NCBI GenBank assembly: GCA_044226485.1
Contig: JBGAGY010000009.1
Coordinates: 248,001 to 312,000 of the forward strand
Source: UBA6663 sp044226485
GTDB lineage: Bacteria; Chloroflexota; Anaerolineae; Anaerolineales; UBA6663
DNA: 64,000 nt
Direction of reading: 5' to 3'
Position 1 is the stretch's first letter; each line of letters begins with the position of its first letter. Under the pieces are notes generated by a model, which made no database searches, was not told where the DNA came from, and saw only the letters and a list, made by a program, of their open reading frames with translations. Made by a program: the position numbers and the translations under genes. Of the stretch, positions 19,337 through 27,768 are shown piece by piece.

Positions 19337-21277
19337 ATGACCCTTCGCGCTGCCCCGCCCATCGCTCCATTGACCGGCCGTTTTCGTTGGCTTTCGCTGG
19401 CGGCGGCCGTCGTTGCGTTCTTGATGCTGCTCCTCAGCGGGGTGGCGGCCTCACCTAGCTCCTCCTCGCTCAGCGGGTCGATCTGCGTCGGCCAGTGGCC
19501 GTTGTGCAATGGCGCCTGGGCGCTGACGACGCCGGCCAAGGGCTGGGCGGATGTCGCGGCCCGGGCGGCCGCCGTGGCGTTGTGGCCGTTGATGTTCGGC
19601 CTGACGGCGATGGCGTATCGCAGTTACCGCAAAGTGCGCTGGGTCTATCTGCCGGTTGTGGCAGCGCTCGGCCTGCTGGCGGTGCGCGCCCTGATCGGCG
19701 GCATCGACGCCGCGACGCTCGCTCCGGCCGGCGTCACGCAGGTCGCGATGGTGGCCATGCTCGCGGCCCTGCACGGCGCGGCCGGGCTCGGCCTGCTGGC
19801 TGCGCTGATCACGGCCGGCATCGTCGCCATCGGGCTCGAGCGCAACCCGCGCCTCGGCGACTCGCTTCTCCACTTCGACCTTGTCAGTCAGATGGCCGGG
19901 CAGGCGCTCCTGGCGCTCTTCGTCCTGTTGATCGCCGGCGCCGTGGTCACGGCGACGGATGCGCGCAGCGCCTGCGCGGATTGGCCGCTGTGCGGCCCCG
20001 AGGCGCCCAGCCTGCTGATCGGCTGGCTGGCGTTCGGCCATCGCGTCGCGGCGGTCACCGCCGGCGTCCTGCTGGCCGGCTCGATCTTCGTGGCCTGGAA
20101 GATGCGCGCGACGAATGTGCCTCTGCTGGTGTCGGCCGGGCTGGCGGGCGCGTTCTTCGTCGGCCAGGCGTTCATCGGCGCCGCCAACGTGTTGACGGGC
20201 TTCCCGCTCCAGCTGGCCTCGCTGCACTCGGCGACTGCGACGACCTCGTGGGCGGCCGCTGTGGCGTTCACGGTGTTCAGCCTTCAGGCCGTGCGCCTGA
20301 CACCGCTGGCCGCGCCGTTCCCGGCGTTCAACGCGCGAACGATGCGGGCCGCGACAGTGGCAGTGCGCTCGTCGATCGGCAGCTACATCCAGCTGACCAA
20401 GCCGATCGTCATGGTGCTCCTGCTCGTGACGACGGCGGGCGCGATGGTGATGGCCGTCAACTATGCGCCGGCTTCCTCATCGACGCCGCTCTACAGGGTT
20501 TCGCAGTGGCCGACGCTCGAGATGTTCCTGTGGACCATGTTCGGCGGCGCGCTCGCCTCGGGCGGGGCCAGCGCGCTTAACCAGGTGATCGACATCGACC
20601 GCGACAAGGCGATGACGCGCACGAGCAAGCGCCCGCTGGCCAGGGGCACCGTGACGGTCGCCCAGGCCGTCGCCTTCGGCCTGATCCTCAACGTCCTGGC
20701 CTTCTACGCGCTGACGGTGTTCGTCAACGTGACAGCCGCGATCCTGGCGCTGGCCGGCTCGCTCTATTACGTCGGCTTCTATTCGCTGGGGTTGAAGATG
20801 AACACGCCGCAGAACATCGTGATCGGCGGCGGCGCCGGCGCGATCCCGCCGCTGGTGGGGTGGGCGGCGGTGACGGGCGGGCTCGAGGCCCCGGCCTGGT
20901 TCCTGTTCGCCATCATCTTCTTCTGGACGCCCCCGCACTTCTGGGCGCTGGCGCTGCTCAAGAAGAACGACTACGCGCGCGCCGGCGTGCCGATGCTGCC
21001 GGTCGTGGTCGGCGAGGCCGAGACGCGGCGTCAGATCATGCTCTACACGGTGGTGCTCGTGGCGCTCTCGCTGCTGCTCACGCCCGCGCGGGCGGCCGGG
21101 CTGGTGTACTTCGTCTGCGCGGCGGTGCTCGGCCTCGGTTTCCTGATCCTGGCGCTGCGGCTGTATCGCGCTCCGAGCAACAAGATGGCCCATCAGCTCT
21201 ACAAATACTCGAGCTATTACCTGTTGTTGGTGTTTGCGGCGCTGGTCGTGGATTCGCTGTACCGGGTGATGGTGTGA
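19337..21277 (+). CDS. ctaB: CtaA-like / CtaB fusion: heme A synthase-like domain plus protoheme IX farnesyltransferase
   Basis: 646 residues. Residues 345-646 are a complete UbiA-fold heme O synthase: polyprenyl-diphosphate motif ALNQVIDIDRDKAM, then FWTPPHFWALAL and KMAHQLYKYSSYYL. Residues 1-330 resemble heme A synthase (CtaA) with duplicated CxxxWPLC-type loops (C50..C57 and C213..C219) and His146, His235 and His297 in the expected helices. The fourth heme His, in the second helix (normally E-Y-x-H-R), is absent: the segment is GWADVAARAAAVAL. Heme O made by the C-half would be the substrate of the N-half, so fusion makes sense, but whether the N-half still oxidises heme O is open. Fusions of this kind are known in Thermus (from memory). 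Confidence 0.88.
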   Translation: MTLRAAPPIAPLTGRFRWLSLAAAVVAFLMLLLSGVAASPSSSSLSGSICVGQWPLCNGAWALTTPAKGWADVAARAAAVALWPLMFGLTAMAYRSYRKVRWVYLPVVAALGLLAVRALIGGIDAATLAPAGVTQVAMVAMLAALHGAAGLGLLAALITAGIVAIGLERNPRLGDSLLHFDLVSQMAGQALLALFVLLIAGAVVTATDARSACADWPLCGPEAPSLLIGWLAFGHRVAAVTAGVLLAGSIFVAWKMRATNVPLLVSAGLAGAFFVGQAFIGAANVLTGFPLQLASLHSATATTSWAAAVAFTVFSLQAVRLTPLAAPFPAFNARTMRAATVAVRSSIGSYIQLTKPIVMVLLLVTTAGAMVMAVNYAPASSSTPLYRVSQWPTLEMFLWTMFGGALASGGASALNQVIDIDRDKAMTRTSKRPLARGTVTVAQAVAFGLILNVLAFYALTVFVNVTAAILALAGSLYYVGFYSLGLKMNTPQNIVIGGGAGAIPPLVGWAAVTGGLEAPAWFLFAIIFFWTPPHFWALALLKKNDYARAGVPMLPVVVGEAETRRQIMLYTVVLVALSLLLTPARAAGLVYFVCAAVLGLGFLILALRLYRAPSNKMAHQLYKYSSYYLLLVFAALVVDSLYRVMV

Positions 21278-21302
21278 GCGCGGCGCCGCAGCGGAGGTGG
21301 TC

Positions 21303-21422
21303 TTGAACAAACGCGAAGCGCTGCGCAATATGGCCTTCGGCGTGGTGGCCGTGATCGTGACCCTGCTGTTCACCTCGATGGCGTATCACTACATCACCGA
21401 AGTGATGGCCCGGCCCCGATGA
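21303..21422 (+). CDS. 39-residue single-helix membrane protein in the oxidase cluster
   Basis: TTG start with GGAGGTGG upstream; product MNKREALRNMAF then a helix (about 11-28) and a short basic C-terminus. Its stop overlaps the next ATG (ATGA). Position and tight coupling suggest a small oxidase subunit or assembly factor; no family recognised. Confidence 0.65.
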   Translation: MNKREALRNMAFGVVAVIVTLLFTSMAYHYITEVMARPR

Positions 21423-21709
21423 GCGCTCGAGAGCCCGTCGCCATCGACGAGCCGCCGATCGACACGCCGATCGGTCCTCACGACGACGAGCCGCCCTTCG
21501 AGCCACCGCGGGCAAAACGCAACAGCGTCTTTCCGCTCATGGTGGACATCGGGGCCGTGATCGCGTTGTTCGGCCTGATCATCGGCATGCCGCTCTGGGG
21601 AGGCATCGTGGGCGGGGCCATGATCGGCGTCGGGATCACGATCGCCGTGATCGGCTTGATCGGCTGGTTCGTGGAGGCCCGCGCCGACTTTCGGCGCATG
21701 CCGGATTGA
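21419..21709 (+). CDS. Two-helix membrane protein, probable oxidase-associated small subunit
   Basis: 96 residues. An acidic, proline-rich N-terminus (about 40 residues) is followed by two membrane helices (about 42-60 and 63-85) and WFVEARADFRRMPD at the end, a pattern like the small accessory subunits or C-terminal tails of aa3 oxidases. It overlaps both neighbours by 4 nt (ATGA before, TTGA after), so the four genes from 21303 to 22278 are translated as one unit. Confidence 0.6.
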   Translation: MSAREPVAIDEPPIDTPIGPHDDEPPFEPPRAKRNSVFPLMVDIGAVIALFGLIIGMPLWGGIVGGAMIGVGITIAVIGLIGWFVEARADFRRMPD

Positions 21710-22278
21710 AGCGTATGCTGGCGAGCGTGTTGAGGCGATCGGCCCCCTGGGCCATCGCCCTGGTCGCCCTGGCGCTGCTGTACAATGCTCTGCCGTTGGC
21801 CTCAACGCCGGAAGACGATGAAGTCACCTGGCGGGGCGTTGTCGGGTCGCGCAGCCTGATCGCGCGGTTGCTTCAGGGCACCGAGGGCGATCGGCTGATC
21901 GTCACCGGGCTGAACGGCGCGAGCCGTCTGCTTGTGACCTGGCTGCCGGTTCAGGGACAGGGGGTCATTGTCGAGCGGCCGGTCGATCTACAGGGGGATG
22001 TGGGTCAGACGAATCTGCTGACCCTGACGGCTGACCGGTGGCAGCTCCTGCTGACCCTTGATGAAACCGACGGGACCCAACATCTCGCGGTCGTCGATTG
22101 GGTTCGTGGCGACGACGGCGTCCTGCGGCCCGCGGGTCAGGCACCCTCGCCGATGGCGCAGTGGGTCGGTCGGGTCAACGCGTTCGGCCCGGCCGTGATC
22201 GCCGGCGCCGCGGCGCTGGTCGGTCTGGCGGGTGTGTGGCGTGTCGCGAGGAGACCTCGCGTTGTGGAATCCAATTGA
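21706..22278 (+). CDS. Unknown protein with one helix at each end
   Basis: 190 residues. N-terminal helix (about 14-30) and C-terminal helix (about 160-178) flank a beta-rich outer domain of about 125 residues (VTWRGVVGSRSLIARLLQGTEG... ADRWQLLLTLDETDGTQHLAVVDW). It contains no cysteine or heme motif. TTG at 21706 overlaps the previous stop; ATG at 21715 is an alternative. The position suggests a role in oxidase assembly or electron transfer, but I recognise no family. Confidence 0.6.
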   Translation: MKRMLASVLRRSAPWAIALVALALLYNALPLASTPEDDEVTWRGVVGSRSLIARLLQGTEGDRLIVTGLNGASRLLVTWLPVQGQGVIVERPVDLQGDVGQTNLLTLTADRWQLLLTLDETDGTQHLAVVDWVRGDDGVLRPAGQAPSPMAQWVGRVNAFGPAVIAGAAALVGLAGVWRVARRPRVVESN

Positions 22279-22312
22279 CAGCCTCGCGCTGTTCAGCACG
22301 GAGGAGTGAGCG

Positions 22313-23920
22313 TTGCGTCGTTTTATCCCCACTCTGTTGTTGGTGTTCGTGGTTATGGTGGCCGGCGGTGCCCTGATCCTGTTCCAGGGCACGGGAGGAG
22401 GAGCGACTGTGTCGAGCTCGATGCTGCCCACGATCCTGGCCATCCTGGCGGCACTGGCGGGGTTGATCCTCGTCGGCTACCTGGTGGCGCAGGTGTTCAA
22501 CCTGGTGGCCCGTCTGTTCGGCCGCACGCCCGACGTGCAGCCTGACCCGGCCAAAGGCGCTGCGGCGAAGCCCGCCAACGTCTTCCTTTATGACCGCCAG
22601 TCGCTGCTTGTCTTCGCGGCCGCCACGGTCGTGCTGGTGTTCGGATTCCTGATCACCCGCGCGCTGGCCACAAACGTCCCGCCGGGTTATCCGCTCGATC
22701 GCGTGCCGGATCTGAGCAACACGGTCTTCGAAGTAGGCGGTGTCGCGGTCCTCGAATGGCAGGCCCTGGTGGCCCTGATCGTTCTGGCCTTTGGCGGCAT
22801 CGTGGTCGTGGGGATCGTGCTGAGTTTCCTGGCTCAGAGCGGTGAAGCTGCGACCCGCCGGATCGAAGCGGTTGCGGCGGCTGCAACATCGGCGGCTGTC
22901 AAGCCTGCCTCGGCCGCCCGGCCGGCCCCCGGCGCCGCCAAGCCCGCGCCGGTCGTGCCCTTCCTTTACGAGAACCGACAGCACATCCTGTTCTATGTGA
23001 TCGTGGGTGTCGTGGTCCTGGCCTTCCTGCTCGTTCGTTGGCAGGCGACGGGCACGCCGCTCGCGTATCCGTTCGACGGCTCGGTCAGGCTCGACAGCGT
23101 GATTCTGACTCTCCCTGGCTCGATCGAGGGCTGGCCCGAAGGCCTGCCCGGCCCCGGGCAGCCGCTGCTGGTCTGGCAGGCCCTCGCCAGCCTGGCTGGC
23201 GCGATCGTGGCCGTGCTCGTCGTCGGCTTCCTGCTGGCACGCGCCGTTGTCGCGCTCGACAACGGCATCCGCACCAGCGAGAAGGCAACTGGCCAGTGGC
23301 CGGCTCCGCAGGTGGCGAAGATCGAAACGGCCATCAAGGAAGGCGCCGCTCAACCGCGACGGCTCAACGCCCTCGATCAAATCATCATCGTGCTCCTGGG
23401 CGCCATCGTCCTGCTGCTGGCCGTCTGGGTCGTCCCGACGATCGGCGGCATGTTGAGCGTCGACAACAGCGTCGAGCAGACGCGCGTGGCCTCGTTCTGG
23501 ACGCCGACGCCGTTGCCCGGCCCGACGGCCACGCCTGGCCCGTCGCCCGATGAAGCCGTGGCTGCACTCCCGGCCGGCGACGCCGCCAAGGGCAAGACGC
23601 TGACCGAGCAGCAGGGCTGCGTGGCCTGCCACCTCCCGAACCCTCAAACGCCCGACGCGAAGCTGGCCGGCTCGCCGTGGGTGGCGTCTGCTTCGGCGGA
23701 CGGCAAAGGCATCGCCGACCACGCCGTCGAGCGCATCGCGTCTCCCGACTACTCCGGCAAGGCGACGAGCCCCGAGGCCTATCTCTACGAGAGCATCGTC
23801 AACCCGAGTGCCTTTGTGGTGCCGGGCTTCGTCGACGGCGTGATGCCCAAGACGTACGGCGCGGCACTCTCCCAGCAAGACCTGGCCGACATCGTCGCGT
23901 ATCTCAAGACGGTGCGTTGA
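22313..23920 (+). CDS. Membrane-anchored cytochrome c with duplicated two-helix modules
   Basis: 535 residues. An N-terminal two-helix part (1-65) is followed by two copies of the same module: residues 90-178 (starts FLYDRQSLLVFAAA, ends VLSFLAQ) and 216-315 (starts FLYENRQHILFYVI, ends GFLLARAV). Each has helix, outer loop with Y-P-(L/F)-D and a W-Q-A-L second helix. A further helix (355-375), a Thr/Pro linker and a C-terminal monoheme cytochrome c follow (CVACH 436-440; probable Met ligand in GVMPKTYG). It likely delivers electrons to the caa3 oxidase. TTG start with GGAGGAG 6 nt upstream. The membrane part matches no family I know. Confidence 0.75.
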   Translation: MRRFIPTLLLVFVVMVAGGALILFQGTGGGATVSSSMLPTILAILAALAGLILVGYLVAQVFNLVARLFGRTPDVQPDPAKGAAAKPANVFLYDRQSLLVFAAATVVLVFGFLITRALATNVPPGYPLDRVPDLSNTVFEVGGVAVLEWQALVALIVLAFGGIVVVGIVLSFLAQSGEAATRRIEAVAAAATSAAVKPASAARPAPGAAKPAPVVPFLYENRQHILFYVIVGVVVLAFLLVRWQATGTPLAYPFDGSVRLDSVILTLPGSIEGWPEGLPGPGQPLLVWQALASLAGAIVAVLVVGFLLARAVVALDNGIRTSEKATGQWPAPQVAKIETAIKEGAAQPRRLNALDQIIIVLLGAIVLLLAVWVVPTIGGMLSVDNSVEQTRVASFWTPTPLPGPTATPGPSPDEAVAALPAGDAAKGKTLTEQQGCVACHLPNPQTPDAKLAGSPWVASASADGKGIADHAVERIASPDYSGKATSPEAYLYESIVNPSAFVVPGFVDGVMPKTYGAALSQQDLADIVAYLKTVR

Positions 23921-23974
23921 GAAGACCGCGGACGGCGGACCGCAGACCGCGCGCTTGCGCACCGAAGAACGACG

Positions 23975-24014
23975 AAGGACGAGGTTGAATAGCCATTCAA
24001 CCTCGTCCTTTTTT
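23975..24014 (+). terminator. Strong terminator of the cytochrome c gene
   Basis: Perfect 16-bp stem (23975-23990 with 23995-24010), 4-nt loop, then a run of T. Built of GACGAAG/GACGAGG heptamers. Confidence 0.92.
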
Positions 24015-24066
24015 CATGGCGCCTGTCGATTACCCCACACAATTCGCGCGTTTGTCCAAATGCACT

Positions 24067-24363
24067 CCGCTGCCTGTGTCATCCAAAGCGCTTGACCCGG
24101 TGCGTCGCGTGTCATCCAAAGCCTCGGATCCGGCGCGTTGCGTGTCATCCAGAGCGCCACTGACCTGCGCTATCAGACGCGCCCAATGAGCGCGAAGGAT
24201 CGCCTGTCGGACTCAGTGGCTGTTGCTCGGGCCTTGTGAGTCCGACAGGCGATCCTTCGCGCTCATTACAGTGGGTCCCGGACCGCTTGGGCTAGGCGCT
24301 CTGGATGACACGCGACGCGCGGGGGCGTAATCATCAGCGCGCTCTGGATGACACGCGACGCGC
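24067..24363. repeat. Five copies of a GCGTGTCATCC(A)AGCGC element
   Basis: Direct copies around 24067-24091, 24098-24122 and 24131-24158; inverted copies around 24296-24320 and 24339-24363. The core GTGTCATCC is invariant. The copies flank the central palindrome on both sides. Confidence 0.75.
24185..24267. repeat. 31-bp perfect inverted repeat, 21-nt loop
   Basis: Arms 24185-24215 and 24237-24267 match without mismatch. Either strand could form a very stable hairpin RNA. No T run follows. Confidence 0.85.
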
Positions 24364-24555
24364 GGACGGGGAGGCATGGGCGCGGTCATTGACCCCCAGC
24401 CCAACTGCAAGGGCCGGCCCATCCAGACGTGGCAGACCCGATGGAAGAGCCTTTCAACCTTCGTCCTTCGTCGTTCGTCATTCGTCATTTTCCGCCCCGC
24501 CAACGCCTTTTGGCGCCTGATCTACGGTCCACGGTCCGCCGTCCGCGGTCTTACG

Positions 24556-24568
24556 TATAATTCCTCCC
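24556..24568 (+). promoter_or_regulatory. Leaderless promoter of the DinB-like gene
   Basis: TATAAT at 24556-24561, 7 nt before the ATG at 24569; no Shine-Dalgarno. It begins 4 nt after the right end of the repeat element. Confidence 0.6.
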
Positions 24569-25048
24569 ATGAATGTCAAAGACCTCACCTTCTTGCTCAA
24601 GGAAAAACGCGAGCAGCTCGAGGCTCTGCTGAAGAGCCTGTCGACCGCCGAGCTCGAGCAGCCGGGCGCCGCGGGCCCGGAGTGGTCGATCAAGGATGTG
24701 CTCTCGCACCTGACGGCCTGTGAGGCCGAGGTGGTGACGCAGCTGGCCAAGGCCCGCTCGGGCAAGCCGCCGACGAAGGTCGATTTCACCGATGCCGAGA
24801 TCGAAGCTCAGAACCAGCGCTGGTATGAGGCCAACAAGGATCGGCCGCTTGATCGCGTGCTGGCCGACTTCCAGGGCGTCCGTCGGCAACTGTTTCGCCA
24901 GATCGACGCCTACGGCGACGCAGGGCTGAAGAGCCGCCCGGCCTGGCTCAAGGGCAAGACCATCGCCGAACGGATCGTCGAGGAAGTGGTCGATCACGAC
25001 CGCGATCACCTCGAGGGCCTCAAGGCTCGCGGGTCCTCAGTCAGTTGA
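24569..25048 (+). CDS. DinB-superfamily protein (ClbS/DfsB or MDMPI-like)
   Basis: 159 residues forming the four-helix DinB fold. The N-terminal half has PEWSIKDVLSHLTACEAEV, with the metal-site His in the SHLTACE helix, and the C-terminus has EEVVDHDRDHLEGL carrying the second His pair. Members include metal-dependent thiol transferases, hydrolases and the colibactin-protecting ClbS; the exact reaction cannot be told. Its stop overlaps the TTG start of the next gene (TTGA). Confidence 0.72.
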   Translation: MNVKDLTFLLKEKREQLEALLKSLSTAELEQPGAAGPEWSIKDVLSHLTACEAEVVTQLAKARSGKPPTKVDFTDAEIEAQNQRWYEANKDRPLDRVLADFQGVRRQLFRQIDAYGDAGLKSRPAWLKGKTIAERIVEEVVDHDRDHLEGLKARGSSVS

Positions 25049-26019
25049 AGGCACAGGCGAACGTGGACACTTATCGCCAGGCCCTGACGGCGGCCGTCGT
25101 CTTCGATCGCTCAGCCGCCGGTCGCGTGCGCGTGACGGGTCGCGACAGGCTCGATTTCCTTCATCGCCTGTCCACTCAGGATCTCAAAGCGCTGCCCGCC
25201 GGGCGCGTCGCCAGCACGATCCTGACGACGCCGATCGCGCGCATCGTCGACCGCATCGACGTGCTCAACGTCGGCGAGGAATTGCTGCTGCTGACCGGCG
25301 TCGGCCGTTCGACAGCCGTGCGCAAGTGGCTGACCGGTTACATCTTCTTCCGTGATGAGGTCAAGCTGCAGGACGTGGCGGCCGAGCGCGGCGAGCTTGT
25401 GCTCGTCGGCCCAGCGGCCGAGTCGGTGCTCGGCGCCGCGCTGCCCGGAGCGCGCCTGCCTGCCGAAGGCGAGGTCGTCATGGTCGACGACGTGGTCGTC
25501 GCGCGGCTGACGGTGCTCGGCGGCGTCGGCTTCGTGGTGGTGCCGCCGGCCGCGTCTGTTCCCCCATGGCTGGAGCTCCTCGAGGCGCGTGGCGCCGCGC
25601 GCGGCGACGAGGCGGCCTTCGAACAACTGCGCGTGCGGGCGGGTGAGCCGGCCGCGAGCCGCGAACTCACTGAAGACTACATCCCGCTCGAGCTCGATCT
25701 GTGGGGCTCGGTCAGCTTCAACAAGGGCTGCTACATCGGCCAGGAGATCCTGGCGCGGATGGAGAGCCGCGGCAAGCTGGCCCGCCGGCTGCGCGGCTTG
25801 CGCGCCGAAGCGCCGCTGTCGGTAGGCGTCGACGTGCGCGCCGTCGGCGACGACGGTGCCCCAACAGGTTCCGCGCTCGGCGCCGTGACAAGCGCCGCGG
25901 ATCTCCCCGATCTGGGCGCGGCCGGCCTGGCCGTGCTGCGCGCGGCCGTCGAGCCGGGTGTCGCGGTTGATGCTGGCGGGGTCCGCGCAACTGTGGTTGA
26001 ATTGCCTTTCACGGCCTGA
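25045..26019 (+). CDS. ygfZ: YgfZ/CAF17-like folate-binding iron-sulfur repair protein
   Basis: 324 residues, GcvT-like fold. The signature NKGCYIGQEILARMESRGKL (near residues 230-249) contains the family Cys in K-G-C-Y-x-G-Q-E. The N-terminal LSTQDLKALPAGRVASTILT matches the folate-binding half. These proteins use tetrahydrofolate in the assembly or repair of some Fe-S enzymes. TTG start overlapping the DinB stop by 4 nt. Confidence 0.88.
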   Translation: MKAQANVDTYRQALTAAVVFDRSAAGRVRVTGRDRLDFLHRLSTQDLKALPAGRVASTILTTPIARIVDRIDVLNVGEELLLLTGVGRSTAVRKWLTGYIFFRDEVKLQDVAAERGELVLVGPAAESVLGAALPGARLPAEGEVVMVDDVVVARLTVLGGVGFVVVPPAASVPPWLELLEARGAARGDEAAFEQLRVRAGEPAASRELTEDYIPLELDLWGSVSFNKGCYIGQEILARMESRGKLARRLRGLRAEAPLSVGVDVRAVGDDGAPTGSALGAVTSAADLPDLGAAGLAVLRAAVEPGVAVDAGGVRATVVELPFTA

Positions 26020-26082
26020 TAGGTCGAGATCCGCTTGCCGCGTGGCGGATCGATTGCCAGCTCTTCATTCGGAGGTCCCCCC

Positions 26083-27570
26083 ATGGTCGTCGCAGCCCAG
26101 GCGCCGCTTGCCGAGCGCATCCACAACTGGCTCAAAACCACGCAGGTCAGTTTCGTGCCGGCCGCCGGCGGTGAAGATCCGCTGATGCAGACCGTGCTGG
26201 CGCGCCTGCAAGAACGGTTCGCCGCGCTTGGCCACTACGTTCAGGAGCGGCCCAACGCTCAGACGACGCTGTTCGTCACCACGGCCCGCTATGGCGAGCC
26301 CGTCAACTGGCGCGAGTCGGTCATGCTCACGGGGCGGCGTCGCTTCGGCCTCAACCATACGCCGCTGACGTATACCGTGCTGCACGTCACGCCCGCGCAG
26401 CTCAAGGAACGGTTGGGCTACTTCGAGCAAGTGCTGGCCAAGGAAACACCTGACGCCGCGGACTTTGCCTTCCCGGGCCTGGCCGAGACGGCCTATCGCA
26501 CGCTGATCGAGCAGGGCAGGCGCGGCGGGCCGATCATGTCGTTCATCCGATTGGTGCAGGCGCAGGCCAAGTGCATCCGCCTGGTGATCGTGGTCGGCGA
26601 CGCCACAGTCGAGTCGGCCTACTACTTCGACCTGGTCGGCGGCTACCCGCACGTGTTCATGGGCGACGATGCCGAGGCCTTCTACGACGACATGGTGCGT
26701 CGCATCGTCACAAGCGTCAGCACAGGCGAGGTGACCCAGCACGCCGTCACCGAGCCGATCGTGATACAGGCCGAGTGGCAGCGCCTGGTGACGCCGCAGG
26801 CGATGAAGACCGCTGGCCTCGAACTGGGTCAGCGCAACTTCTTCACAGAGATGGTGCGCGTGTCGGATCTGACCAACGTGCCGGCCGTGGGCGACTCGAT
26901 CGCCAGCCAGTACAGCGAGGGCTGCTTCGCCACCTGGGATGCGCATCTGCAGGCCCTGATCGCCACGATCACGGGCAGCGCGCGCCCGGTCGAGAAGCAG
27001 AACCTGACCGACGACGAGCTGGCCGTGATCGTCAGCGTGCGGCCGGATGGGCTCGGCGCCGTGGTGCGCCATGTCGAAGGCAAGCGCAACGACTCCCCCT
27101 CGTCCGAGGCCGTCGAACTGCGCGACCTCGACTTTGCGCTGCCCAGCATCACGCTCGGCGCGGCCTGGGGTGATGACACCGGAGCCAGCGTGCCGGTGGT
27201 GCGCTCGAAGCTGCACGGCCATCGCGGCGTCTGCGCCTACGACCCGAAGATCGTGGAGTTCGTGCCGCTCGATGTGCCTTACTACCACTACCCGGTCTCG
27301 TGCGCGACCGACGCTCAGGCGCGCGCGATCAAGACCTCGTTCGGGCGGGCTGAGTGCCTGCGCAACCCCGACGATCCACGCAAAGTTGCCTTCACGATCC
27401 TGCCCACTCACGGCCTCGTGGTCGTCGAGAAGTGGGTGGAGGGCAAGGCCCCACTGCAGCTCCTCTGGGAGCTGATGGACAGCGGCGCGTTCGAAGTCGA
27501 CCGCCTCGTGCCGCAAGGCCCGCACGGCTTCGACCTCGGCTCCGACGGGCGGATGCATTTAGTCGAGTAG
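26083..27570 (+). CDS. Conserved-looking soluble protein of unknown function
   Basis: 495 residues, no signal peptide or membrane helix. It appears cytoplasmic and folded, with no low-complexity part. The C-terminal third has RSKLHGHRGVCAYDPKIVEF, YYHYPVSCATDAQARAIKTS and LPTHGLVVVEKWVEGKAP, rich in His and Cys that could hold a metal, but no motif I can name. The ATG at 26083 is chosen for GGAGGT 7 nt upstream; the longer frame from 26035 is unlikely. It follows ygfZ by 63 nt and may share its transcript. Confidence 0.7.
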   Translation: MVVAAQAPLAERIHNWLKTTQVSFVPAAGGEDPLMQTVLARLQERFAALGHYVQERPNAQTTLFVTTARYGEPVNWRESVMLTGRRRFGLNHTPLTYTVLHVTPAQLKERLGYFEQVLAKETPDAADFAFPGLAETAYRTLIEQGRRGGPIMSFIRLVQAQAKCIRLVIVVGDATVESAYYFDLVGGYPHVFMGDDAEAFYDDMVRRIVTSVSTGEVTQHAVTEPIVIQAEWQRLVTPQAMKTAGLELGQRNFFTEMVRVSDLTNVPAVGDSIASQYSEGCFATWDAHLQALIATITGSARPVEKQNLTDDELAVIVSVRPDGLGAVVRHVEGKRNDSPSSEAVELRDLDFALPSITLGAAWGDDTGASVPVVRSKLHGHRGVCAYDPKIVEFVPLDVPYYHYPVSCATDAQARAIKTSFGRAECLRNPDDPRKVAFTILPTHGLVVVEKWVEGKAPLQLLWELMDSGAFEVDRLVPQGPHGFDLGSDGRMHLVE

Positions 27571-27602
27571 TCGGGTAGTGGAGTAGTCAGGTCGTCGGCT
27601 AC
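27560..27602. repeat. GTAGT-type short tandem repeat at a gene end
   Basis: Spaced GTAGT words (gagtagtc, gggtagtg, gagtagtc, then inverted ctactc) that begin inside the last codons of the gene ending at 27570. Confidence 0.55.
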
Positions 27603-27635
27603 TCAAGCCACCGAGTCGTTGCATTTTTAAACTAC

Positions 27636-27672
27636 AACGGGCCGCCGTGCTGCTTGAAGCCCGGCGGCCCGT
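27636..27672. terminator. Bidirectional terminator between convergent genes
   Basis: ACGGGCCGCCG (27637-27647) pairs with 27662-27672; T-rich on the right (GTTTCGTTTC) and A/T-rich on the left (ATTTTTAAAC). It serves the plus gene ending at 27570 and the minus subtilase ending at 27769. Confidence 0.78.
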
Positions 27673-27768
27673 TTCGTTTCGACTCCTTCTCCCCTCCATC
27701 GATCCGCGCCAGGCGCGTTCGCCCATCGTCAGTTCGTGCGCGGATCGGGGGAGGGGCCGGGGGTCGGG

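Larger units (their letters stand above)
23922..24552. repeat. 631-bp element bounded by 21-bp perfect inverted repeats
   Basis: Left end 23922-23942 is the exact complement of right end 24532-24552. Both ends are heptamer runs (gaccgcg, gacggcg, gaccgca; facing ggtccgc, cgtccgc). No target-site duplication could be recognised. Confidence 0.65.
23921..24568. other. 648-nt non-coding region: symmetric repeat element
   Basis: No credible gene. From outside inward it holds a 21-bp perfect inverted repeat (23922-23942 with 24532-24552), GACGAAG-type heptamer arms (23963-23990 and 24453-24491), five copies of a GTGTCATCC element (three direct, two inverted) and a central 31-bp perfect palindrome. 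The left heptamer arm is also half of the terminator at 23975-24014. The parts are listed separately. Confidence 0.75.

Noticed and set aside
23922..24552. Insertion sequence
   Set aside because: The 21-bp inverted ends look transposon-like, but there is no transposase frame and no target duplication; kept only as a repeat element.
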